Below are positions 47,201 through 58,123 of a stretch of DNA of 64,000 bases, one piece after another. Every line of letters starts with the position of its first letter. Positions within the stretch are counted from its first letter, which is position 1. The stretch comes from Puccinellia tenuiflora (taxonomy: Eukaryota > Streptophyta > Magnoliopsida > Poales > Poaceae), in contig QRDG01001831.1 of NCBI GenBank assembly GCA_012064385.1, positions 1,465,930 to 1,529,929 of the forward strand. The letters run 5' to 3'. The notes under the pieces were generated by a model. It worked only from the letters and a program-made list of their open reading frames with translations, did not search any database and was not told the origin of the DNA. Both the position numbers and the translations under genes were made by a program.

Positions 47201-48988
47201 TCTTTTGCCAAGATTGCTGACACCACGTCGAGATAACCCTCGAGTGGAATGGATGCTTTCTTTCTTATGAATGCTTTTCGGTTCATTGTTTGGAGGCTAC
47301 ATACCTCACCCACTTTGTAATTGATCTATGATGACACCGGCTGGAGGAACCGCCACAATCATCTGTTTGAAACACTATGTTATAATCTGTAGTCGATCTG
47401 TGATGCCGCTTGTGGGCGGAATCGCCACGATAGTCACCCGGTCGACGCTAACCAACTAGTTGATCTGTGATGACGCTTGTTGGCGGACTCGCCACGATAG
47501 TCACCCGGTCGGCGCAAACCAACTAAACTATATTTTGTAGTTGATCTTTATTGTGTTGCTAATGTTTTGTTGTTTGATGATATATTATTATGTTATTGTG
47601 GTTGTAGTGTTAGACTAATCCATTGTTGCTTGGGCATGTGAATGATGAAACTTGATTAAATGAAACACCCCTCCAAACAACGATAAGGTCTATTCATAGT
47701 GCCACTAATCTGAACCCTTGAACGCACTACCACTGTCGCCCCAAATGGGAGAGCCTTAACCTATGTAACCTATCAGGCCTCCTTGGATGCTACCCTCTTG
47801 GCAAGTCTAGTCGGTTACTGCATAGTTGTGGTCGGGGCTAGTCTTGCGAAGGTTCCGTAGCTAGGCGTTGCTCATTCGTTGGGGACGTGCCGGATTCACT
47901 TCGTCATAAGACTTAGCCCGAGTGGTAAGTCGGTAGCTATACAAGGAGTGTCTTGGTAGCGTGAACGGTCATGTAAGTGTATCAGGCCGCCTTGAGGATG
48001 ATTTCCTAAAGTACCGGCTATATGGTGCATTTAGATGAGTGGTAACTGCAAACTCTCGAGAGTCTCAACCTAGCAAGCTAGCCTCGTTCCTGGGATATGG
48101 AACAACAGTTCAGTGTCGGTCACACTATTGTCTTTGTCGTGTCCGGAGGTTAAATTTAAGATCTGTTTGAAACAATTGATGAACGACCTGACCTCACTTA
48201 ATAAACAATAAGATGGTGCAGGGAACGTTACTCGAGATAAGGAAATGTGATAAGGCCAGTGGGCCTAGCAGTGGTGACGACTGAGATTAGCCTTTTGAGG
48301 CTAGAGGCCAGTGAGCCTAGCTGTGATGATATGATTGGCTGTGTTACTTGGTACCAATGGTACACCCGTTCTTCGTCACAGGTAAGTTCCTTGTGTGATC
48401 TCCGATACACGATCCAACCCCACCTGGCTTGGACTCTGTACTGGTGATACTCCCGTTGTTTGCTTATGCCATGATTTACTATGATGCCACGTTGTCATCC
48501 TTTTGGAGTATCGTAGGTAGACACTTGCCATGTTTAGATTATTATTAATGTTTCTAGTACTTGTTGCCTGATTGTTTGACTGTTCATGTCTCGTGGTTAT
48601 TTTCTTGCGAGTACATCATTGTACTCAGACTGGCTTTTCATGTGGCTAGACGTTGAGAGGATTCATCCACTACCATAGAAAGGAGATCGAGCAGGAGCGT
48701 GCTAGGATCAGTAGCCCAGCCATATGCCTATGGAATGGAGCCGCACCAAGCCGTTGCCGTATCGTTGTCTTCCGCTGCCAGTTAATCTCTGTCCAGTGCC
48801 ATACTTGGCCATGATAATTTTTTCATGCCTTGATGGCCTTGTAAACCATTTGTAGCCCTTTGGGCCTGATTGTGTAATGATATTTCCGCTATGTTGCATT
48901 GTCGTAACGTGCGTCCAGATATCCTGGGCTGGCGCACGGGGCGACCACCTCTCTGGCGACATGTGTCAGAGGGGGGTGCCACAGAGCA
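44228..48988 (+). repeat. 5' LTR of the second LARD, 4761 bp
   Basis: TGTAACACCCC... to ...GCCACAGAGCA. It has a TATA-like CTATAAAG at 45626-45633, a very GC-rich block (about 45370-46400), then a long AT/GC-mixed region. That region holds two near-copies of a TTGATCTGTGATGACGCTTG-type unit (about 47395-47520) and a GAGTAC-N6-GTACTC palindrome at 48609-48626. The frames at 45858-46397 and elsewhere in the GC block are overlapping, proline/arginine-rich and not gene-like. Confidence 0.9.
45626..45633 (+). promoter_or_regulatory. TATA-like box in the 5' LTR of the second LARD
   Basis: CTATAAAG, about 1.4 kb into the LTR, in a GC-rich context. The same position in the 3' LTR (52271-52278) reads CTATAAAT. 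If used, the transcript would carry more than 3 kb of LTR as leader. Confidence 0.6.
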
Positions 48989-49003
48989 TGGTATCAGAGC
49001 ACC
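48989..49003 (+). other. Primer binding site of the second LARD
   Basis: TGGTATCAGAGCACC directly abuts the LTR end ...GAGCA with no spacer. It matches initiator tRNA-Met over the first 12 bases. Confidence 0.88.
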
Positions 49004-49027
49004 AGGCTGGCTGTAGACTACCCTAGC

Positions 49028-49201
49028 ATGGAAATCCTCTCCTTACTTTTGCCCGACAACGACCCGATGGATTTAACCCATCTCCGCCTAACCGGCATGG
49101 CTCGTGTCGGTCAACAGTATGGTGCAGTAAAACATGTCCCGATCTTACCCGACCAGACTCGCCGGTTTCTTCCTGGAGAAGGAATCGACACCACCCATTA
49201 G
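49028..49201 (+). pseudogene. Short upstream ORF, probable N-terminal part of the LARD protein
   Basis: 57 codons from the first ATG after the PBS, with MDLTHLRLTGMARVGQ and RRFLPGEGIDTTH. The frame is closed by TAG at 49199-49201 but continues sensibly beyond it (YETQVQATYK). The larger ORF at 49338 is in the next frame. I read the two as one former gene split by a stop and a frameshift. No function is known to me. Confidence 0.5.
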
Positions 49202-49337
49202 TATGAAACCCAAGTCCAAGCTACCTATAAAATCCCACCCTCGCTTGCTATCCTTTGCAACCCAACTCTCTTGAAGCAGATCCCGCTCAGGAATCCTGCG
49301 CTCTCCTCTCTCCCAAGAACACTAGCTTGAGTTTTAG

Positions 49338-50129
49338 ATGGCACTCACCCTTATTTTCGAGACCACCGCTGAGTTTCGCCCCGGTTTTCCACCTCTACTG
49401 TGGGAAGCTGCTCGCGATATTATTGGTTGTGTTTCTCGCCCGGTGTACCATGTATATCGGTCTAACCTCTCCTCCTGCGTGAGCAAGTATCATGCCGATG
49501 TGTATGTTGGCACGAGTGCCTTAGAAAGTGCGATGCCGTATGTGAGTCAAAGCCACTTTGTGGATTCCCCTGAGATGGCCCTCCAAGTTGCATCTTGGAA
49601 ATGTCTCGCTCGTCTGCGGTACTTTGAAGCCGCAATGGAACCACCTACGTCTTGCTTTTTTCCGCCAAGATCCCTTGCAAGCCCTAGCCATCCCATGGTA
49701 AGCATCGAAGTGATGCTCAACTCAACCTTGTCACATCTTGCAGCCTACACCACCGCCTTGGAGAGCATCCTTGTCTACCACTTGGAGGAATGTCATTCCA
49801 ATAGGCAAGCCCTTGCCCAAGTCCCGCAGCCCGCTAACAACAACCCAGCTCCGCAAGGACCAGTAACCATTAAACTCCAGAGGCCACCACCATCAATGGA
49901 AGCTCTGAAGTTTGGACTCGATACCTTTCATCCAGGACCAGCCGCAACCCACGACCTCCAACCCCTTCGCAACTTTGGCGTTGTGCCAGAAGGCATCCCT
50001 AAGACTGTAGCCGTGGTGGCAAGGAGCCTAATGGATACTAAGCTTGGCCGAGGACCCAACCCGCAAGCCCCTGAAGGTAGCAAGGTGAATGAAGCCGAGA
50101 CCAAGTCCCCACCAAGTGAGGAGTCCTAA
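49338..50129 (+). CDS. Unknown 263-residue protein encoded inside the second LARD
   Basis: ATG at 49338, TAA at 50127-50129. It is the only sizeable frame in the interior. Residues 1-30 (LIFETTAEFRPGFPPLLWEA) are hydrophobic/aromatic. Residues 35-97 run PVYHVY...KYHADVYVG...SPEMALQVASWKCLARLR, with the spacing of a dsRNA-binding domain: a beta-rich start, then an alanine-rich helix. Residues 100-165 are helical and histidine-rich. Residues 165-263 are proline-rich and charged, ending PPSEES. There is no zinc knuckle, aspartic protease or RT motif, so it is not ordinary gag or pol. It could bind element RNA or double-stranded RNA, but that is a guess. The real protein probably began further upstream (49028) before a frameshift. 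Confidence 0.6.
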   Translation: MALTLIFETTAEFRPGFPPLLWEAARDIIGCVSRPVYHVYRSNLSSCVSKYHADVYVGTSALESAMPYVSQSHFVDSPEMALQVASWKCLARLRYFEAAMEPPTSCFFPPRSLASPSHPMVSIEVMLNSTLSHLAAYTTALESILVYHLEECHSNRQALAQVPQPANNNPAPQGPVTIKLQRPPPSMEALKFGLDTFHPGPAATHDLQPLRNFGVVPEGIPKTVAVVARSLMDTKLGRGPNPQAPEGSKVNEAETKSPPSEES

Positions 50130-50871
50130 GTTGGTAGGTGAGAGTTTGTGAGGTTGTTTGTTCTTCTGTGTTTGCTTGTATCGCATGTTAGATTGGCAGC
50201 TCTTATGGGACTTGTTATTTCAACTAAACATGATGTTATTTGTTCGCTTGTTAACGACTGCATCGACGGGCGACAAAACACCATGCCCTTCTTCCTTTTA
50301 CAAGTTTTAAACAAATGGCAGATCACATAAAAACAGAAGTGGTGTATGTGAACCCGGACGCATATGCACACCTGTAAAATTAATGCAAACTTTGAATGAC
50401 ATTATTTTCTAGTAGAAAAAAAAATATTTGGTGTGTTGCACGACTTTAACCATTAAGTGGATGTATTTGAGTATACACTATACCCATGGTTTCCCGCTCA
50501 CTTGATGATTCATGTGTAGATCTTGTTTGAGCTTGCCATGCTTGTGTTGGTTGAACTAAAAACTTTAGATTTAATTTTTATGTCCATAGTAGCAAATCCT
50601 ATGTTGATTGATTTCGTGAGCCCCTGCCATGCCATCCTAGAATGCATTGAGTGTGGTAAAAATACCATGCTTTGATAATAATTGTTTTAGTAAAATATCC
50701 TGCTGAGTGTTCATCCTTTTGAGCGTTAAACTCTAGTAATTTTGTAGAAAAAGTTTTTAAATATTTTAAATATAGGGTATATTAAGCCATTCAAGAAATA
50801 TCTTGTATAACCCTGGGAATCTCTATTAGTCTCCGAATCTCGGGACGAGATTCTTTTTAAGGGGGGAAGGT
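50130..50871 (+). mobile_element. 3' non-coding interior and polypurine tract of the second LARD
   Basis: 740 bp with no sizeable frame. It ends with GAATCTCGGGACGAGATTC at 50833-50851 (perfect 8-bp arms), then TTTTTAAGGGGGGAAGG up to 50870, directly before TGTAACACCCC. The translated tail reads SRDEILFKGGR, the typical end of plant chromovirus pol, again a relic of a lost coding region. Confidence 0.8.
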
Positions 50872-53800
50872 TTGTAACACCCCAAAAATTCGTCCCTAAT
50901 TTTAGTGGTGTTTTCCCACACCTGAAAACCTTTTTCTACTTTCAAAATGTTTTCTTTGAACCGGATGGTCTTTGTCTTGACTTTGGTTTCCCCTCTTGGA
51001 AATTTCCCAGCAATCCCCGATCCTTGTCGACCTCCACCTTAATTCCGTGCCATTGTTTTGTCGGTCAGACACTCGTTCCATTTGGAATTTCCAAAACCCC
51101 TCCCATCAATTCCACCAAAAGCCACTGCCACAATTGTATCTTGAAATAAATTCCACCAAGCTACCATATGGTTCCCTCATACGTATACCTCACTCCCATG
51201 GAAGAACATTTCGTGGTCCCATGCAATACTTCCAAATTTATTCCTCTCCTCTATTATGCCATTTTCAATCCAGAAATTATCTGGACACCTTCCACTCATC
51301 CAAAAATTCTGCAATTTTGGCGAGGAGCATGCTTTAACCTCTTGAACATTTAACTCCATTGGACCAACCTTATTTGAGCAATATTTGAGGTACTTCCTTT
51401 GTAATGCCCTTTTCTTGCCTGATTGTGATTTCCAAAGCAACCCCTAGCTACAAAAATCATTTGGCATTGCCACTTTGCCAAGTTGACAAGATCCCCTACA
51501 CAACCCCACCTCCCCAATATCAGATCAAGATTATTTGAGGAAGTGCTTTTGGCATACCCATGCCATTAGGGCATTTTCAGACACCAATTTATTTGACCAA
51601 CCTCCAGGTATCTAATTGATCCCAAACTTCACAGACATACTACATACACCTATCCTGGCCTACTTTGAATTTTGGGGATTTTTCTGAGGTGTGTAAAGCC
51701 TTGGTCATTTCATCGAACACCTTCGGCCATTTTCGAAACCCAAAAATGTTTACACATGAGACCGTCTCCATTTTGGTTGAAACTTGACCACGTTGCTCAT
51801 ATACCAGTACAACATCACCAGTAAAAATCCCAGTTCCATTGGCTTAGGGGAAGTCCAGTTTCTTTCCATCGAACACCTTGTGTGCGTTTGAATTTTGGAG
51901 AACTTTGTGTTACCAAGTGTGGAGTTCTTGCAGGTGACCCTTGTTGTAGCATAGGCCTCGTCCTTAGCAACCCGTGGGTACCTTCCTTTTCCTTTTGGTG
52001 CCCTAGATCATCGGGAACGCGACGATGCCGCTCGCATCGCGCTCCGGACGTCCAGGACGCGCGCTTTGGCAAGACCTAATTCCGCTTCTACCATGGTCGG
52101 TGCCTAATCCGCCTGCTGCAGTACGCCTCGTGCTCCACTGTGCATCCAGAACGGCAGCCTCATCCCCTCCCTCCCCTTATCTCTCCCCTGTAGCCGGAGA
52201 AACGTAAGCCATGACCTCAAGAGCAAGTTAATGGCCAACCGGCCACCACCTAACTCTCCCCACCCCCTGCCTATAAATCCCCCTCCCGAGCTCCCCTGCG
52301 CGTCCAGAAGCTCCCTCCCTCCCCCTGGAACCTCCACTGCTCGGTTTAGCTGCGGAACGGCGGAGCTCTGCTCCGTTTCGGCCATGGACGTCGACGTCGG
52401 TTCACGGACCACGGCGAGCTCCTGACCGAGCCGTTCTTCGATTAAACCGGTGGGATGGTTCCCCTTGGTCTCCTCTCACTCCTAGACAAGGCCGTTTGCT
52501 AAATGGTGCTCCGTAGCCTCGGCACCGTCTCCGTCTGCCGGCGGCGAGCTCGCGGGTGCGCACCGTGGCGGCAGTCCCCGTGCTTCCCCAGGTCCGTGGC
52601 CTCCATCTCCGACGGCGGCACAGCAGGCGGCCCTTCCCGAGCCCTCGCCGCGTCCCTAGCCCGCCCCTTCGACGACAACGTCGCCGTCATCTCCGCCATG
52701 GCCGCACCACGGTGGTCGCGGGCGCCGCACGCGGAGGCCATCCCCGGCCATGCCCTGCGCGTCCCTGGCCGCGGTGTGGCACGGCGACCAAGCCGTCCTC
52801 AGCCCCCCCACCGCCGGCGTCCTCCCGGGAGCCGCCATGGCTAGGCACCGTCCGTCCCGCGCGCGTGCGCGTACGACCATGGCCATGCTGGCCGAGCCGG
52901 GCCAGCGAGAGGGCGACGCGGCCGCACCTCTCCCTCCTCCGTTCTAAGTCGTCCCCGGCGCGGTGGGGAGCAACGCGCCGCCCAATCCATCGGCCGGCGG
53001 CCCGGCCGTCCACGACGGCGTCGGTCTTCCCCGTGCACTCCCGTACGTGAGCTAAGCAAGAAGAAGCCAATCGTTCATTTTGTGCTAGCTAAAAGCGTAT
53101 TTTTTTCACAGCTTTACGCTTTCCAAAAGAAGAAGACGTATTTCCGGATCTACGCGAACAGCCCAGCCCAGTCAGAAACAGCCCGTGCTGTTTTTTTTCT
53201 TTCTCTCGAGAGGGCAGTGATTAGCTAATCATCGCTTGACCGTATCTTTTGAACCGTAGGTCCGTTTGAGGTGATTCAAATTTGTAAATTCATATTTTAA
53301 AAAGATCTATCCAGTGGTATAGGTTTTATATTTTTGTATGATGTTGGTATGCTCAGCACCCACATATGCATGTATAGGTGTGTCCCGCGGTACCGGCAAA
53401 CCGACACCCTACACCGTGACGTCCGTGACCCTCCAAGACAAATGGCGACGATCTCCGAAGGCAAGCTAACCAGTTGCTATGAACCCAGTCTAATTTATCT
53501 CGCTATGTTTTGCTTGCTAGTCGATGTTGATGTTGGTTCCTATGATTTCATGTGTATACTTTCATGCTATGTTTATTTCGAGCTTAGATAGTGATGCCAT
53601 GTTTCATTCATCATCCATGTATGCATTAGATTGATGTATGAATTATCTGTGCGCCTCGCACTTGCGTGGCTTTGACAACTAAATAACAAAAACATGCGTT
53701 GATTGTTTGCTTCTTCTTCTTCGCCGAGGTGAGGAGCGGACGGATGTCGTCTTATGATCCTCGGGGTTGGGGGCATTTGCCAAAAGAGTTATTTTCTTCT

Positions 53801-55658
53801 TGTCCCTCCGTCAAATATGGTTGGCGTAGACCACCCGGACTGCGATGCTTGGGAGCTGACTTTTCATTTGGTTCTTTTGCCAAGATTGCTGACACCACGT
53901 CGAGATAACCCTCGAGTGGAATGGATGCTTTCTTTCTTATGAATGCTTTTCGGTTCATTGTTTGGAGGCTACATACCTCACCCACTTTGTAATTGATCTA
54001 TGATGACACCGGCTGGAGGAACCGCCACAATCATCTGTTTGAAACACTATGTTATAATCTGTAGTCGATCTGTGATGCGCTTGTGGGCGGAATCGCCACG
54101 ATAGTCACCCGGTCGACGCTAACCAACTAGTTGATCTGTGATGACGCTTGTTGGCGGACTCGCCACGATAGTCACCCGGTCGGCGCAAACCAACTAAACT
54201 ATATTTTGTAGTTGATCTTTATTGTGTTGCTAATGTTTTGTTGTTTGATGATATATTATTATGTTATTGTGGTTGTAGTGTTAGACTAATCCATTGTTGC
54301 TTGGGCATGTGAATGATGAAACTTGATTAAATGAAACACCCCTCCAAACAACGATAAGGTCTATTCATAGTGCCACTAATCTGAACCCTTGAACGCACTA
54401 CCACTGTCGCCCCAAATGGGAGAGCCTTAACCTATGTAACCTATCAGGCCTCCTTGGATGCTACCCTCTTGGCAAGTCTAGTCGGTTACTGCATAGTTGT
54501 GGTCGGGGCTAGTCTTGCGAAGGTTCCGGAGCTAGGCGTTGCTCATTCGTTGGGGACGTGCCGGATTCACTTCGTCATAAGACTTAGCCCGAGTGGTAAG
54601 TCGGTAGCTATACAAGGAGTGTCTTGGTAGCGTGAACGGCCATGTAAGTGTATCAGGCCGCCTTGAGGATGATTTCCTAAAGTACCGGTTATATGGTGCA
54701 TTTAGATGAGTGGTAACTGCAAACTCTCGAGAGTCTCAACCTAGCAAGCTAGCCTCGTTCCTGGGATATGGAACAACAGTTCAGTGTCGGTCACACTATT
54801 GTCTTTGTCGTGTCCGGAGGTTAAATTTAAGATCTATTTGAAACAATTGATGAACGACCTGACCTCACTTAATAAACGATAAGATGGTGCAGGGAACGTT
54901 ACTCGAGATAAGGAAATGTGATAAGGCCAGTGGGCCTAGCAGTGGTGACGGCTGAGATTAGCCTTTTGAGGCTAGAGGCCAGTGAGCCTAGCTGTGATGA
55001 TATGATTGGTTGTGTTACTTGGTACGAATGGTACACCCGTTCTTCATCACAGGTAAGTTCCTTGTGTGATCTCCGGTACACGATCCAACCCCACCTGGCT
55101 TGGACTCTGTACTGGTGATACTCCCGTTGTTTGCTTATGCCATGATTTACTATGATGCCACGTTGTCATCCTTTTGGAGTATCGTAGGTAGACACTTGCC
55201 ATGTTTAGATTATTATTAATGTTTCTAGTACTTGTTGCCTGATTGTTTGACTGTTCATGTCTCGTGGTTATTTTCTTGCAGTACATCATTGTACTCAGAC
55301 TGGCTTTTCATGTGGCCAGACGTTGAGAGGATTCATCCACTACCATAGCAAGGAGATCGAGCAGGAGCGTGCTAGGATTAGTAGCCCAGCCAGATGCCTG
55401 TGGAATGGAGCCGTACCAAGCTGTTGCCGTATCGTTGTCTTCCGCTGCCAGTTAATCTCTGTCCAGTGCCATACTTGGCCATGATAAATTTTTCATGCCT
55501 TGATGGCCTTGTAAACCATTTGTAGCCCTTTGGGCCTGATTGTGTAATGATATTTCCGCTATGTTGCATTGTCATAACGTGCGTCCAGATATCCTAGGCT
55601 GGCGCACGGGGCGACCACCTCTCTGGCGACATGTGTCAGAGGGGGGTGCCACAGAGCA
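50872..55658 (+). repeat. 3' LTR of the second LARD, 4787 bp
   Basis: Pair of 44228-48988. Relative to it, it retains 55 bp (53325-53379) lost from the 5' LTR between GTATAGGT repeats. It has lost 31 bp present there between TAGATAG repeats (junction 53585-53591). Its GAGTAC arm is reduced to CAGTAC at 55279-55284. Confidence 0.9.
52271..52278 (+). promoter_or_regulatory. TATA-like box in the 3' LTR of the second LARD
   Basis: CTATAAAT. In this LTR it would drive transcription rightward out of the element. Confidence 0.55.
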
Positions 55659-56385
55659 GTGGAAGGATGAAATGGATGTATCAGTGCTCCAAATATTTCT
55701 TGTTTATATAACGAGAAGTGGAAGGATGAAAGTACAAAATAGCTAAAGAGATAAGATTCTCCCTAATCATTCTCTCATATGGTTTCTGAGAAAAGCTTTA
55801 CAGCCACGGTAAATTGGAATCGATGCCTCGCCGTCCCAAGCCCTCGACGCCACAAACACCGGCAGCCCCTCCTTCCTCCCCCAATCTCCTCTCCGGCCCT
55901 CCGCCTTTCTCCTCTCGCGGATGGACTTCGCGGCTACCATGGCTGGCCGAAGGTAGTTAACTCGTCGGAGGAGAACCAGCAGACTGGACGTGGCGGCTGG
56001 AGTCCGAGCAGCGCGGGAATCCGATGTCGACCGGCACAACGACGACCAGAGCAGCAGGCGAGGAAATCAGGGCGCGCGTGATGTACAGGACCTAGCCGGA
56101 GGGGCGGCACCGAGGAGTTGAGGCCGGCGGCAGGGCGCGCGTGCTGTACAGGACCCAGTGCATTCTGTTTGCTTGTCGCCTGGCCTGAGCGCCGAACACG
56201 ATGAAATAGCGCAACTGTGCTTTTAAGCTTTTGGGAAAAAACTATTGATTTTAGTCGGTAAACAAAAAATTTGACTTAATACTTTTCGTATTACCAAATT
56301 TTTCCTCGTTCACTTTCCTCAACTCACAACACGGGAGGGCTGGCTGACTCCCTCCCCGACCTAGGCGTCAGTAGCCAAAGCACAG
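55659..56385. other. Unassigned 0.73 kb between two elements
   Basis: AGTGGAAGGATGAAA occurs at 55658-55672 and at 55717-55731. A GC-rich middle (55800-56160) and an AT-rich end follow. Short overlapping frames on both strands show no recognisable domain. It may be older host DNA or the edge of a lost element. Confidence 0.4.
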
Positions 56386-58123
56386 TGTTGATGGGTTCGT
56401 TGCATAGAAAACAAAAATTTCCTACGAAACAAGCAGAAGAAACCCAATAGATCTAGATCTATTAGATGATGGTAGCGAAGATGAGATCTAATCTCTTACC
56501 CTCGAAGAACAAACAAAGCCTTTTGTCGGTGCAGGGGTTGGTCTGTCGATCCCCGCAACTAGACTCATCTAGTCGCGAGGAGATGTATTATCCGATCCGA
56601 GATCCAATCCGATGGAGCGCCGCACGAGCAACACCTCCGCGGTATCCACATGTATAGCTCGATGAAGACTTCTTCTCCCTGATCCTGCAAGCAAGGAAGA
56701 AGTGGCTCGCGAGATTCCAGCAGCACGACGACATGGTGGTGGATATGGTGGAAAAATTCCTGCAGGGCTTCGCCAAGCGGCTGCAGGAGCGAGGAGGGGG
56801 GTGGGAGAGGGAGGCGGTGGCTAGGGTTCAAGGGTGCCACGACCCAGCCCTCCCCTCCCTCTTATATAGGCATGGGGGAGCTGCCTTGGCCCCTCCTCCA
56901 AGCCCTAGGGCCGGCGGCTAGAGGGGACTTGCTCCCCAAGTCACCCCCTAGGGTTTGGGGCGCCTCCCTTAGGCCCTTGCCGCATGGGCCTTAGATGGCT
57001 GGTGTGGCTGGCCCATGTGGCTGCTGCACCACCCCTTTGGTCCATGTGGGCCCCATACACCTATGGGCCACACTTCTAGACTCCTCTAGAACCTTCTAGA
57101 ATCTTCCGGTACCCTGCCGGAAAATGCCCGGACCTTTCCGATGCCTCCGGAAACTACTTTCCATATATGAATCTTATTCTCCGGACTCTTCCGGAACTCC
57201 TCGTGATGTCTAGGATCTCATCCGAGATTCCGAATAAATATTCGTTCACACCATCATTTATCTCGAGCCCTAGCTACATCGAATCCTTAAGTGTGTGACC
57301 CTACGGGTTCGAGAAAGTGTAGACATGATCCGATCAATAACCAGTAGCGGGACCAGGATGTCCATATTGGTTCCTACACATTCAACGAAGTTCTTTATTG
57401 GTGGAACAACGATGCCGGAGATTCAATTAATCTCGTATACGATTCCCTTTGTCTCATGATATTTAACTTGCCCGAGATTTGATCGTCGATATCACCATAT
57501 CTAGTTTAATCACGTTATCTGGCAAGTTCTCTTTACTCGTTCCATAATATGACTACCACTTAGTCACATGTTTGCAAACTTCCGGATGCTATATTACTGA
57601 GAGGGCCCAGAGATATCTACTCCGTCACGTGGAGGGACAAATCTCACTCTTGATTCATGTCACCCAACAAATACCATCGGAGATACCTGAAAGCCATCTT
57701 TATAATCACCCAGTCACGAAGCGACATTTGATGTCCCCAAAGTACTCCTCCGGTAAACGGGAGTGACATAATCTCATGGTCTAAGGAAACTATACTTGGC
57801 ATATAAAAGCGTTGGCAATAAAACTGTGTGACACGATCAATTGCAATGCTTTACTATTGGGTCTGTCCATCACGTCATTCTCCTAATGATGTGACTCCGT
57901 TATCAAGTGACTATAACAAGTCCATGGCTAGGAAACCTTAACCAACTCTTGACTAATGAACTAGTCTAGTAGAGGCTCACTAGGGACACTTTGTTGTTTA
58001 TATTCCACACATGTATTATGTTTCCGGGTAATACAATTATAGCATGGATAATAAACATTTATCATAAACATGAAATATGATAATAAACAACTTTATTATT
58101 GCCTCTTGGGCATATTTACAACA
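56386..58123 (-). repeat. 3' LTR of a BARE-1/WIS/Angela-type copia element, 1738 bp
   Basis: On the minus strand it begins TGTTGTAAATATGCCCAAGA with GGCAATAATAAA following, the hallmark start of BARE-1/WIS/Angela LTRs, and ends ...CGAACCCATCAACA at 56386. A TATA box CCTATATAAG (minus) lies at 56861-56870. The length fits that family (about 1.7-1.8 kb). The five bases beyond its left end are cacag; the partner LTR is not in the window. Confidence 0.9.
56861..56870 (-). promoter_or_regulatory. TATA box of the BARE-type LTR
   Basis: CCTATATAAG on the minus strand, followed by GAGGGAGGGGAGG, as in BARE-1 LTR promoters. Confidence 0.75.

Larger units (their letters stand above)
44228..55658 (+). 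mobile_element. Second LARD-like LTR retrotransposon with a private ORF (11.4 kb)
   Basis: LTRs 44228-48988 (4761 bp) and 50872-55658 (4787 bp), interior 48989-50871 (1883 bp) with PBS and polypurine tract. No gag or pol is present, but the interior carries a 263-codon ORF of unknown function. The flanking five bases differ (aatat at left, gtgga at right), so no target duplication is visible. Either one border was later deleted, or the copy arose by recombination between two insertions. The LTRs differ at more than 40 positions by eye, so it is older than the element at 1-9561. Confidence 0.85.
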
